Part shown: positions 11,570 to 24,800 of the stretch, one piece after another
Layout of the letters: the number at the start of each line of letters is the position of its first letter
Position numbering within the stretch: the first letter of the stretch is position 1
Assembly (NCBI GenBank): GCA_945643635.1
Contig: CALZFC010000053.1
Coordinates: 1,187,001 to 1,251,000, forward strand
DNA: 64,000 nucleotides
Source of the DNA: Allodiplogaster sudhausi
Lineage: Eukaryota; Nematoda; Chromadorea; Rhabditida; Diplogasteridae
Direction of reading: 5' to 3'
The notes under the pieces: model-generated
Databases searched by the model: none
Told to the model about the DNA's origin: nothing
The model's input: only the letters and a program-made list of their open reading frames with translations
Made by a program: the position numbers and the translations under genes

Positions 11570-14452
11570 AGTCATTGCAGGCAGGACTCTTTGCATCACA
11601 CTTCTTGATTTATATCTCTCATTTTTACTGCCAAAAACGGCCTATGTACACCGTTCATGCCCGATTTTTCGTTTTAGACTGTAATTTGCGAGCTGGACAT
11701 TCTAGACAATAGAGTGTACATAGAGACCCATGTAATAAACTTTTCCATTTCTATTGAAAATAGGCAGGACTCATTGAATCAGTTTTGTGTACTTTTCATC
11801 TCTCCTTTTTGCTGCCAAACACGGCTTCTGTACACCGTTCATGCCCGATTTTTCGTTTTAGACTTTAATTTGCGGGCTGGACATTCTAGACAATAGAGTG
11901 TACATAGAGACCCATGTAATAAACTTTTCCATTTCTATTGAAAATAGGCAGGACTCATTGAATCAGTTTTGTGTACTTTTCATCTCTCCTTGTTGCTGCC
12001 AAACACGGCTTCTGTACGCCGTTCATGCCCGATTTTTCGTTTTAGACTTTAATTTGCGGGCTGGACATTCTTGACAATAGAGTGTACATAGAGACCCATG
12101 TAATAAACTTTTCCATTTCTATTGAAAATAGGCAGGACTCATTGAATCAGTTTTGTGTACTTTTCATCTCTCCTTTTTGCTGCCAAACACGGCTTCTGTA
12201 CACCGTTCATGCCCGATTTTTCGTTTTAGACTTTAATTTGCGGGCTGGACATTCTAGACAATAGAGTGTACATAGAGACCCATGTAATAAACTTTTCCAT
12301 TTCTATTGAAAATAGGCAGGACTCATTGAATCAGTTTTGTGTACTTTTCATCTCTCCTTTTTGCTGCCAAACACGGCTTCTGTACACCGTTCATGCCCGA
12401 TTTTTCGTTTTAGACTTTAATTTGCGCTCTGGACATTCTAGACAATAGAGTGTACATAGAGACCCATGTAATAAACTTTTCCATTTCTATTGAAAATAGG
12501 CAGGACTCATTGAATCAGTTTTGTGTACTTTTCATCTCTCCTTGTTGCTGCCAAACACGGCTTCTGTACACCGTTCATGCCCGATTTTTCGTTTTAGACT
12601 TTAATTTGCGGGCTGGACATTCTTGACAATAGAGTGTACATAGAGACCCATGTAATAAACTTTTCCATTTCTATTGAAAATAGGCAGGACTCATTGAATC
12701 AGTTTTGTGTACTTTTCATCTCTCCTTTTTGCTGCCAAACACGGCTTCTGTACACCGTTCATGCCCGATTTTTCGTTTTAGACTTTAATTTGCGGGCTGG
12801 ACATTCTAGACAATAGAGTGTACATAGAGACCCATGTAATAAACTTTTCCATTTCTATTGAAAATAGGCAGGACTCATTGAATCAGTTTTGCGTACTTTT
12901 CATCTCTCCTTGTTGCTGCCAAACACGGCTTCTGTACACCGTTCATGCCCGATTTTTCGTTTTAGACTTTAATTTGCGGGCTGGACATTCTTGACAATAG
13001 AGTGTACATAGAGACCCATGTAATAAACTTTTCCATTTCTATTGAAAATAGGCAGGACTCATTGAATCAGTTTTGTGTACTTTTCATCTCTCCTTGTTGC
13101 TGCCAAACACGGCTTCTGTACACCGTTCATGCCCGATTTTTCGTTTTAGACTTTAATTTGCGGGCTGGACATTCTTGACAATAGAGTGTACATAGAGACC
13201 CATGTAATAAACTTTTCCATTTCTATTGAAAATAGGCAGGACTCATTGAATCAGTTTTGTGTACTTTTCATCTCTCCTTTTTGCTGCCAAACACGGCTTC
13301 TGTACACCGTTCATGCCCGATTTTTCGTTTTAGACTTTAATTTGCGGGCTGGACATTCTAGACAATAGAGTGTACATAGAGACCCATGTAATAAACTTTT
13401 CCATTTCTATTGAAAATAGGCAGGACTCATTGAATCAGTTTTGTGTACTTTTCATCTCTCCTTTTTGCTGCCAAACACGGCTTCTGTACACCGTTCATGC
13501 CCGATTTTTCGTTTTAGACTTTAATTTGCGGGCTGGACATTCTAGACAATAGAGTGTACATAGAGACCCATGTAATATACTTTTCCATTTCTATTGAAAA
13601 TAGGCAGGACTCAATGAATCAGTTTTGTGTACTTTTCATCTCTCCTTGTTGCTGCCAAACACGGCTTCTGTACACCGTTCATGCCCGATTTTTCGTTTTA
13701 GACTTTAATTTGCGGGCTGGACATTCTTGACAATAGAGTGTACATAGAGACCCATGTAATAAACTTTTCCATTTCTATTGAAAATAGGCAGGACTCATTG
13801 AATCAGTTTTGTGTACTTTTCATCTCTCCTTTTTGCTGCCAAACACGGCTTCTGTACACCGTTCATGCCCGATTTTTCGTTTTAGACTTTAATTTGCGGG
13901 CTGGACATTCTAGACAATAGAGTGTACATAGAGACCCATGTAATAAACTTTTCCATTTCTATTGAAAATAGGCAGGACTCATTGAATCAGTTTTGTGTAC
14001 TTTTCATCTCTCCTTGTTGCTGCCAAACACGGCTTCTGTACACCGTTCATGCCCGATTTTTCGTTTTAGACTTTAATTTGCGGGCTGGACATTCTTGACA
14101 ATAGAGTGTACATAGAGACCCATGTAATAAACTTTTCCATTTCTATTGAAAATAGGCAGGACTCATTGAATCAGTTTTGTGTACTTTTCATCTCTCCTTT
14201 TTGCTGCCAAACACGGCTTCTGTACACCGTTCATGCCCGATTTTTCGTTTTAGACTTTAATTTGCGGGCTGGACATTCTAGACAATAGAGTGTACATAGA
14301 GACCCATGTAATAAACTTTTCCATTTCTATTGAAAATAGGCAGGACTCATGGAATCAGTTTTGTGTACTTTTCATCTCTCCTTGTTGCTGCCAAACACGG
14401 CTTCTGTACACCGTTCATGCCCGATTTTTCGTTTTAGAATTTAATTTGCGGG
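11570..14452. repeat. 184-bp satellite array, about 15 units, two subtypes
   Basis: GTGTACATAGAGACCC recurs at exact 184-bp spacing from 11714 to 14290 (15 occurrences). A diverged partial unit lies at the left edge (about 11570-11713), and the last unit breaks off at about 14452. Two linked variants define subtypes: A has CTTTTTGCTGCC and TTCTAGACAATAG, and B has CTTGTTGCTGCC and TTCTTGACAATAG. The order is A B A A B A B B A A B A B A B. Internal units are almost identical, which points to recent amplification or gene conversion. The 57-60 codon open frame in each unit begins with GTG, has no ATG, and is probably not coding. Confidence 0.92.
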
Positions 14453-14454
14453 AT

Positions 14455-14700
14455 TTTTTTTTCTCAACTTTATGATTCCATCTAAATCATAAAGTTGAGA
14501 TAGGTTAAAACATTTTAAAGCCGAAAGAAGTGGGATAAATGCACTAAAATTTTATGTAGAAAACGAATATAATGCTTAAATTCATTGTCCTCAAGTATTT
14601 AAGTAATCGGCTTTTCGGAGGTAGCTAAACCAATGTCCACCTAAATCAACCACGTTGAGATAGGTTAAAACATTTTAAAGCCTAATGAATTATAGGGTAA
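14455..14700. repeat. 160-bp diverged tandem duplication with a perfect 15-bp hairpin
   Basis: At the right edge of the satellite, TCTCAACTTTATGAT is followed after 9 bases by its exact reverse complement. The sequence GTTGAGATAGGTTAAAAC and its continuation occurs twice, 160 bp apart (about 14494 and 14654). The second copy has lost the hairpin pairing (CAACCACGTTG). Confidence 0.75.
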
Positions 14701-15114
14701 ATGCTAAGCTGGCATCAGCCGGACTTCCTCTCATTGACCACCCATCAGCTCCCGAGTTGACGGTGGACAGGAACGCGCTGCTGCCTCCGTCTTCCCCTTC
14801 TCTCTCAGACCATACTGTTGTCAAGAAAATTAAATAATAATGTTTAACGATTTCTATTAATACATTTTTTATTGAATAAGCAGCATACTTAGGACTACGT
14901 GGGAGAATCATTGGTCGAGAGGCCAGCTCTCTCGCACTAATTCCAATTATCTTGTAATTTGTCACTGTATGTTTAATGCTTGAAAGATGTATACAGTTTT
15001 TGTAATGCTGAATGGTGCCGAAGGTCTGAAATCCTTCCTTGAACTGGCAGTTTTTCGGTGAACGGGTGAACTTCTGGCTTAGTGTATGGCCAGTGCATGG
15101 TGCACGGGACAGAT

Positions 15115-15263
15115 TCAGCGCTGTGCATAATTAGAATGAATGTTGCGCCATTCTAGCTCTGGCTTCAACTCCCATGTTGGTCGCGATCGGAGAGGCCGAA
15201 GTTGTTGTTTTCGCCATTCCTCTTCGTCCCACTCGTGATGTTGTCTTGTTTGGGACGAATAGC
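15115..15263 (-). CDS. Possible terminal exon of an unknown protein (ambiguous strand)
   Basis: On the minus strand an acceptor-like CATGCAG is followed by an open frame containing QHHEWDEEEWRKQQLRPLRS and ending at a stop. The composition is protein-like (Trp, Glu and Arg rich). The + strand of the same DNA also has a 39-codon ATG frame beginning MLVAIGEAEVVVFAIPL. Only about 670 bp separate this from PHKA, so there is little room for a minus-strand gene. A further minus-strand open stretch lies at about 14700-14830. I cannot say which reading, if either, is real. Confidence 0.2.
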
Positions 15264-15931
15264 CTGCATGAAAAGAAAAAAGAGCAGGCCTAATAAATAA
15301 ATATGGTAGTTTCGTTTATAAATACACAAATTGAATTTAAAATATTATTTTAATCCATTTATCTATTCTGGAGACATTTATCTCGTGAATGGATGACTGC
15401 TGCTGCCTTTTTCTAGGATATGTTGTTTCTTTTATTTATATTTTTCTCCCTACTAAATTCAAATAATTACAATTTATTTTTCAAAATTATATCAGAAGAG
15501 ATAATATTAACCAAAGATGCAAAAGACTTCCATTGAAAGGTTCGAATTACGACATAATGGGTACCCGATCGAGATATGCATTCAAGACTACGGTAGACTT
15601 GGCTTGAGGCCAAATTCTCGACATGATCGTGACTTTTTTTCTTGGAATAGTTTTTACAGAGCATGCATGAGCTGTGACATTTTTTTAATGTTTTAAACTG
15701 TTTTGAACTACTGTTTTATTTGGTTGAAGCAACTTTTTGATGTCTGCTCACTTGCATAACGCTTCAATTTATTTTTCTAACCCTTTTGATTGCTTTTATC
15801 TACTTTTGTGATGAAATTCTGATTCGAGACTTCTTTTAAGGAGAGATTAGAATGTGTTAAGGAGTGCTTGATCGATCTTCTTTTTCAGGAATGAATTCGT
15901 AGCAAGACGAAAGAGTAGTTTGTTACGTGAA

Positions 15932-17645
15932 ATGCGCTCGCGAAGTGGCTCGGGCGTCCGGCTCGATCTCATCCTCGCGATAGCCGAGAAGACGATTCTC
16001 TCGCAGCAGGACCCTGTCACGGCGCTCTTCGCCAATCAGCAAGACAAGTTTCCCGGTGTGTTCAATATTCCTTATGTTAGTATAATGTCTGTCTCCGATT
16101 CGATAATTTGCAATATTTATTATTCGATTCCTAAATTATCCATGCCTGCTCCTATAATATTTGTATTTTCAAGCTAAAATTTTTTTTATTATTCTTGTTC
16201 AATTAAAAAAATTGATAAAATATATATTGTTTTGTAGCTTAAGTGAACTATATTTTAATATTTTAAAGAGGCATGAAGGAATAAATAGATGAAGAAGTAA
16301 AGGAATGTGTTTATTGTGTTAGAAAGAGAAAGAAGCTGCTGGTTATTCTAGACCACGCATGGGTACGGGACAACGTGTACGCGGCCCACGCTATCTGGGC
16401 GCTCTACCGTGCCTATCAGAAGTGCGCCGACCGAGAGGACGACGTCGTCAAGGCAGACGAGCTCGGCCTCACCTGGTGCGTTGCCTAATCTTAACTTTAG
16501 CTCTTGTCTTCTTTACCTTATCACTTAAGTGATCCTTAGCCTTAGCCTCAATACGCATTCACTTTGAGTGAGCCGTAGATCTTAATAGACCTTAAGAAGC
16601 CTTACTGACCTTAATCCTTAAGCCATATGTTCATCTTTCTTTACAGCGTCAAGCTGATGCAGTCCCTTCTCGAGTGCATGATGAGGCAGGCGGACAAGGT
16701 TCGAAGATTTCTTCTTTTCTTCCCTTCTCTTAACGAGAACAATTCGATGTTTAGCATAGAGTATTGCTTTTCATTCATTGTTGATTGCCTCCTGCTATTC
16801 AATGTCCTACGGTTTGCATTTAGATTAACCAAACTTCATTTAATCCAGCTGCTTCATTTGGCCCAATTAGGATCTTAGATTATTTCACTAACTATTTTCT
16901 AAAGCAAGAGCAGTTTTGTCTTAGATTAGTCCTGCTCAGGGATGTCCAAAACCAGGCCCGGGCCGGCCCGGGCCCAGCCCGCTGTCCCGCGGGCCGGGCC
17001 GGGCGGGGCCCGGGGGGCAAGCGGGCCGGCCCCTATTTTCAAAATCTAGGCCCGGGCCCGCGAAATTGGAAACGGGCCGGGCCCGGGCCCGCCAAATTGG
17101 CAACGGGCCGGCCCGGGCCTATGTTAAAACGGGCCCGGCCCGGCCCGTGGGGTATGCGGGCCGGGCCCGTGGGGTAAGCGGGCCGGGCCGGGCCGGGCCC
17201 TGCCTTCAAAATCTCGGCCCGGGCCGGGCCCTGCCTTCAAAATCTCGGCCCGGGCCCGCCAAATTAGCAACGGGCCGGGCCGGGCCTAGGGCCCGGCCCG
17301 GGCTCGGCCCGCTTTGGACATCCCTGGTCCTGCTCTGCTTTGAAGGAAATTTTTTTATTTTGCGAGACGCCATCTCGGCTCTTCTGCCATGGTACCCCTT
17401 CTACTATAGCTTCCACCATAGTCCCTTCTACCGTACCCCTTCCTGTTAGGACCCTGTTCATGCCGTGCCTCTACAGGTGGAGTCCTTCAAGCGACACCAG
17501 CGTTCACTGGACGCGTTGCATGCAAAGTACTCGGCCAGAAAGAAGACGACTGTGGTCGGAGATGCGGAGTGGGGCCATCTCCAGATGGATGCCACCTCTC
17601 TCTTCCTGCTTACACTCGCGCAGATCACGGCATCGGGTTCGATCA

Positions 17646-17719
<74 letters not shown>

Positions 17720-18787
17720 TGTATATTTTCCCTTGAAAACGATATCATATAGTGAAGATTCTTTCGAGACTGTTTTATGTATGCAAAGTAGAAAAAGAAT
17801 GTTATTCAATGAGTTATGAAGTAACTCATTGAAACTAATTACTTTCTTTCCTGCTAACAGGTCTACAAATCGTACGCAACTTCGACGAGGTCGCCTTCAT
17901 CCAGAACCTCGTGTACTACATCGAGAGCGGCTATCGTACTCCAGTCAGCTTTTTCCTAGTTCTTTTTTATATATACTTCAATGTAAAACCTTTTGTAATC
18001 GCCTTGCGCCTTGTTTGTAAAATGTATCGTATATGCTTCAATGTGCAAATGGATTTATGAATTGGGATTTAGGTCCTCTTTATATTGCATCTCGAATATA
18101 TTCGTTAATATTTTTTCATTTAATCGTTCTTTAAAGGCGCACCAAACTCAATTTGAATTTTCCTGGCTATTTTAGTCGCTTCTCTCTAAATCACACACTC
18201 TCTCTCCATGTGTCAGTGAAAATAGTCGCGAATTCAAAAGTGAATTTTTATATCCTTCAACGTTTTCTTTTCCCCCAGGACTTTGGCATCTGGGAGCGAG
18301 GCGACAAGACGAATCAGGGCATTCGCGAGTTGAATGCCAGCTCGATCGGCCTGGTCAAGGCGGCCCTCCAGGCACTCAACGCCGTCGGAGACCTCTTCGG
18401 CGATGGGTCAAAGGTCATTTTCATCGACTTTATATTCATTGTTTGTATGCATATTTATATATACAATGTTTATTATTAATACGTATCTAGCACGACTTTT
18501 TACTTCTGCTTCTCATCCATAGATACTATGGTTTTGGAAAAAATGCTTGCTTTTGTTTAGCTATTTTGGGAGAAATTCCCGAAACATAGGTAAATGAAAT
18601 ATTCTGCTTTGCATTCGTGTGATTCCCAAGTTACAGTCCCTTATTCGTTAACTTTCCACTTGAAGGGCTCCGTGATTCACGTGCTTCCGGACGAGATCGA
18701 ACAATGCTCCGCTGTTCTTTCGTCAATGCTGCCGAGGGAATCCTTCTCCAAGGTAGCTTATACTATTTCTTTTTCATCCTTTCTCTC

Positions 18788-18819
<32 letters not shown>

Positions 18820-21800
18820 CATTCTTTTTCTCTAGTAAACAACTCTAGTCTTTTCTATTTTTTCCCTTCTAGCTAAATAATAGTTTTTTCTTCTCAGACA
18901 TCTCCATGTTCTAATCCGTAAGGATTAGATAATTACGTTTCCTGGCCAATCGTCTTCTTCTTCTTTGCAGGAGACGGACGCTGCCCTGCTGACGATCATC
19001 TCGTACCCGGGCTTCGCGGTGGAAGACAACGAACTCGTGGACGCGACGAGGGACACGATCAAGACTGTTCTGCTCGGTCGATACGGATGCAGACGCTTCC
19101 TCAGGGATGGGTACAAGACTGTGCTCGAGGTGTGGAATTGGGAAAAAAAGAACAAATAAAAATATAGAAGTTGTTTCTAATAAAGATTACAATAGAATAT
19201 CTTGATTAGTTTTACACCGTTCTCAAGAATATTAGTATGCCTGCAGGATTCATCTCGTCTCTACTACAACAAATCAGAACTGCAGCAGTTTGAGGATATC
19301 GAATGCGAGGTTAGATCGTAATTTTTTTACTCGTTCTTGTTTAGTTAGTTATATATGCGTAGGCTAGGCGAAGTTATTCGTGTGAATTTTCTGCAAGCAA
19401 AATAATATGTGTTTCCATTTGAAGTGGCCCCTCTTCGTGTGCCTGCTTCTCCTTGATGCTCTGTACCGCGCCGACAAAGTTGAAGTTCAACAGTACTGGG
19501 AACAACTGAATGAGGTATGCAAGATACTGTAGAGTACGGTAGGGGGAAAACTTGCGGGGTGAAAAAGTTTACAAGACTTGTATTACAGCATTTGAATTAG
19601 CATTAATATCTTTTGTGCAAGTGTTAAAGTAATTAAGTTTTACGATAGTCTCAAATTTAGATTTATCAGAAATGTGGAATTGAGTTTCTTAACACTTTGG
19701 CCAGGGTGACCAGAAAGTTTGGTAGCTATAGTATGAATGTTTTTGTTAAGTTGAAGTAGTTTGTAAATAGTGGGGTTAGTTTGGCGATTGAGGTGAGCTA
19801 CGATCTTTGTCAACATTAGCTGCCAATAATTTTGTCCGTTATACAGTTTGAATGTTTTTTTATGACAAATTAGTTTCTTCAAGGGTCAGTAATTTTCCAG
19901 AGACCCTGAGAATAAGAATGGCCCTGAGAATAATAATAAGAATGATAATCTTTTTGAATCCAGTTGCTAGTTCCCGATGGCCTCTTCCGCTACCTCCCCG
20001 AGTTGTACGCCGTGGAGAGAGAGCATGTGGCAGAGGAGAAGCAGCAAAGAGGCACACAGCCGAGGACACCCGCCGGATCTGTGTTAGGGACACGCAAAAG
20101 AAAAACCCCACTCATTTTTCGAACCCTTATTCTTGTTTTTAAACCCTAGCACAAAAAGGTATTACAGCTTGTTCATCTGGATACTGTATAAGTTTCTCCG
20201 ATTGTAGTAGACAAAATATGAATTTCAGAAAGCAGTTAAATGATTCTTTCCGTGAAGGATCCGTTTATTTAAATTAGATTCGTCTTAAGTCCATTTTTGT
20301 TGAGATTAACAATGGTATCTTAAAAAGAAAGATAATCATATCCAAGCAATTGCAGTCCCTTCATGTGGGCGCAGTCGCTGTACGTGATGTGCTGCCTGCT
20401 GCACGAAGGCTTCCTCTCTCCGTCCGAGTTGGACCCCCTCAGTCGCCGACTCACCGCCAGTCACTCGCGGCCTCCCTGCGAGGTGCAAGGTAGGCACATT
20501 ACAGAGACCGATTCTGCTCAGTGTTTTAGTAGGCCTGCTCTCCCCCAGTTATTTTATGCGATAGTCTGCTTGGATTGTTCAAGCGTCAATTTATAAGAGG
20601 AAATCATATGTGTTCTCCCGTTTTAAGCTTGCCATTTTTGAGGAAGTAAAGTTTAACTGTAGACATTTTTTTTTAAAATCTTTGTCAGTGTCTGTGCTCG
20701 CCGATTCGCTGGAAGTGCAAGAAGAGCTGCTGGCCCACGGCATTCCCGTGCAACTCCTCTCCGAACTCGATCCCGTCTTCGAGATCCGCCCAGCTTCCGA
20801 TCTCGCCAAAGTGCTATCCAAGTAGGGCTTTTTAAAGTATGGTTTTATTTTGTTTTCCCAATGATTGATTGGAAGGTTAAAAGATATCAGACATGTAAAG
20901 CAAACAATCTAATTAAGCTATGGTATTCAGTGACTTTCCCTTCATTTTTTTACGTTTGGATGTTATTTATTTAAGTTATTTGTAAATGTTTCTTTTATTA
21001 TATGTAGATTTAATTCCTGTATTTTTTAAGGATTGGTGAGTGCAAGAAACTCGAGCTGACTGGGCGGCCGCTGGGGAGAGAAGTCGGCCTGCTCAGCACG
21101 AGCAGACTCTATCAAGTCGGCAACAAATTCGTCATCTTCACTCCTCAGGTTTGGAGAGAGGGAGGAGGGACAGAGAGAGAGAGCGAGAGAGAGAAAGAGA
21201 AGGGACAGAGAGAGAAAGAGAGAGAGAGGAGGGACAAAGAGAGAGAGAGGAAGCAGAGGAAGACAGAGACCGAAAGAGAATTGAGAACAGAGAGAAAGAT
21301 AGCGAGAGAGGAGGGATTGGAGAGAGATCGAGTTGAATCTGCTGCGTGTTAAGATCAGATGTGATGCATTTTGCTGATGATAAATGTTACAGAAGCTTGG
21401 CAAGAAGGCTTTTATATATATTTGTCAGCTCTTAACACTTCCTCGCTAATCTTTATTCCTTTTCAGTTCATGGATCGTAATCGCTCTCATCTGATGTACG
21501 ACATTCGCATTTTGATGAACGAATGGAGCAGCGAATTGCAGGTTTGTGGAAGTTACATTTTTTGTTAAGTTTAGTTGTTATTAAATGGTTTTCCGGTAAT
21601 GAAGAGGTTAATTATGTAATAAATTTCATGCAAGCTTGGTGTTGATTGCTTTCTTGTCGCAGTACATCTACTCGTCGTGGAACAGCGTGTCCTTCTCGGC
21701 TGGCCGGCCCCTCGTGGTCTTGGTCATCAATAAGAGCATGCTTGCCTCGGTAGGTCGCAGATATATTTTTAAACATTAAATTAAATAAACAATCGGTAAT

Positions 21801-24800
21801 TTAATTTTTTTTTGTTCAAATCATAGTATAATATTTAGTAATCATTTTTTAACATGAGAATTTCATAACTTTGCTTGCCTGTTTTGCTCTTTGTCAGTGC
21901 TAAAAATTCTCAAGGACCAATTTTGAGTTTTCACCACACCGGTTCCTAACTAGTGTTCAAGAAGCCCATGTTATAGGACTGGCGAATATTTGAAAACATT
22001 TTATTCTTTTATTGTTCTTTCAGGATAACTCAACGAATCACAACTTTGCGAATCTGTCGATGACGCGCTTCATGAAGTTCTCCGTCATTGGCACCCTGAA
22101 GAAGTTGAGCAGCGGATACATTGGTGGAGCAAGGTCAGAGAGAATGGATACGGTAGAGGGTGTGTACTGTATCAAAATTGTATTTTCTTTTTGAGAATCT
22201 ACGGAGTTTCCAGTAGTAAACAACATTGACAACAAGAACAATGCGATTTTATTTTCATCACTACTATAAATAGTAGTTAATTTGTCGTCGTATATTAGTT
22301 GAACTTAAAATTTACTAATCAATTACAACAATCGCGTGAAAGCAATAAAGTTTCAGCCAACAATATTTATTATGTATCTAAGAATAAAAATTGTTTTATA
22401 GTAATAATAATTAAGTGCTAGAGAGAATATAGTTCACGATTAATTCTTTTTGGATATTAACGTTTTATGTCACTTTTTCTCAGAGTAATGATGAAGAACG
22501 TCGGCGACTTCTTCCGCACGACAGCCGTGAGCAAACTCGAACTGGCACATGAACAGTTGGAGGAGTTGAGGAGGATGGACAGAGAGAAGGAAGCAGCTCA
22601 TCTGCCAAGCAAGAGAGGAGAAGATGAGGAGGAGAGGGACGAAGGAGTGGGCGAGGAGGCACCGTTATTGGTTAGAAGGGATATTCTTTCTCTCTCTCTC
22701 TCTCTCTCTCCCGCTCTCTCTCTCTCCCGCTCTCTCTCTCTCTCTCCCGCTCTCTCTCTCTCTCTCCCGCTCTCTCTCTCTCTCTCTCTCCAAAAATATT
22801 TGGTGATAAGAAATAAGCATGCGCTACGAATCTGTAAGATTAATCTATGATATATTTTTTTTTAAATGAATAAATAAATGAAAAATTCCCAGGTGATTGA
22901 GCCACTGCACCGCACTCCTCGAATGAGAGAGAGTGTACGGGACAGGAGCAGATACTCCATGATGCATAAGCTCAGCATGAGACACAGGTCCATAGTGCTC
23001 GACAGCACCGACGCAGGTGAGAGCGCTCTCTTTCTCTCATCTCTCTCACTCACTCTCGCTTTTTCTCTGACTCTTTCTATCATTCTTCCCCTTTCTCTCT
23101 ACTCCCCTCTCTTTAATTATCTACATATCTTCTTTCATGTAAAAGTAATGTTTTCTCCTCAACTTCCTTTGTCCGCATCTCTATCACTACACTATATTCT
23201 TATAAGTAACAATGCGCTTTTGTCACGAAGTGAGCTGAATTTATGCTGAGAAGGCAGATGCGCTTCTTAAATTTAGCTTCTAGTGCCTTTCATTGATGAT
23301 CTGTAAAGAGACTTAAAGTGTGGACAAAGATGGCAGTTACCGTATCCTTTTGACGGGAATTTCTAAACATCCAATATGCAACATGCAGTTTAGATGCTTC
23401 GACTTCACTGGAGACGATTGGTAAGCAGGGATGGTCATACTGTTTTGTAAAACCTTTCCCAGTTATACCAGCTTGTTTGCCCGTTGCATGACTCGACCTT
23501 TAGCAATTTTATCTTTCTCTTTCCCTCTCTCTCTCTCTATTTCTCTCTTTCTCTCTCTCACTCTCTGCTCATTGCGCACATATCTTACTTTCCCAGTTCA
23601 TCACTCTAACCACTCTCTCTCTCTCTCTCTCTCTCTCCCTCTTTTCCACTATCAAAGAACCTCGGAGAACCCTCGCTTTGCTTTGCTTTTCCTTCACTTC
23701 TCGGCACTCTTCAACTTTGGCAACACCACTCTATTCAATGTGAATGAAGCAATATCAATTTACAGCACTTTATCCTGGTGGTATACGGTAGTATCGGTGG
23801 TGGTGGTGGTGGAAAACAATTTGGCATTTTGCCAGCAACCTTTGCAAGCCCCTCCCCTTTGCAGATCTTGTGCAGCTTCGACTCGCTTACAACAGGAGAC
23901 AGCATGTGCCTGAGACCACTCCATCCCCACCACCGACTGCGCCAATTGGAGGTGAGGAGATTGAGATCCAAACATCCGTTAGCGTGAAGGCGAACTGCAT
24001 ACTCGGGCTGCGTATGCCGAATTGTATTCATTTAATTGGCTTCTTTAATAATTTCAGGCCTGACGACGTCTCCCTTCGCGCGGTCGACTCCGATGGCAGT
24101 GCCCGGCAGTGGAAATGGAAGCAGCAACGGACTCGCAGTGGTGCACGAGGCCAGCGCGAGTCCAGCCTCTCGTGGCTCCCTCCTCACCACCACTGCAAGG
24201 GATGGATCAGGAAGCTCACTCTCTGATATTCAGTCAGTATATCTGCACTCTCTCCTCTTCTCTTTCTCTCTCGTGATTTCTCTACTACTTGACGAAATCA
24301 GAAAATTTGTGCCCGTTCCGAGTGCTGTTGTTCCCGATGAAAGTCTTTCATTTGTAGAGATGAAAAGTAGAACTGATTTCTCACGCTATCTCCATATTTT
24401 CACTCATTACTCGTTTCCTCACCCTCACTATCATTATCAGTTTTTCATGCCAGACTTTTTTCTACTGGTTGTTTCATCTTTATTCTTTCGTTCGTAAAAT
24501 AGCCAAGTTTTAGAAGATATGTTGTAGACAGTGTAATTTCAGTTTGTTTTTTTTGAGGAATCGACTGGACCACGCAAACATGGATGAGATGCGAGGTGAG
24601 GATCTCGTTGAGATGTTGAGGGAAACGACGGACCTCGAGGAGCAGACAACAGTCATTCACTACTTGTGGATGAAATTGTTGGTATTGTAGCTATTTTATC
24701 GGTAAATGTAAACAAATAGTATAGAATCATCATTAGTTGTTTTTTCTTAAATCATGCAAAACATTTGCGTCCGGGGGGAATCGAACCCCCGTCGAATGCT

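Noticed and set aside
11570..14452. CRISPR-like array
   Set aside because: The repeats are contiguous 184-bp units without unique spacers, in a eukaryotic genome.
11714..14475. Repeated 60-codon open frame in the 184-bp units
   Set aside because: It begins with GTG, lacks an ATG, and is kept open only because the units are near-identical. B units have an earlier stop.
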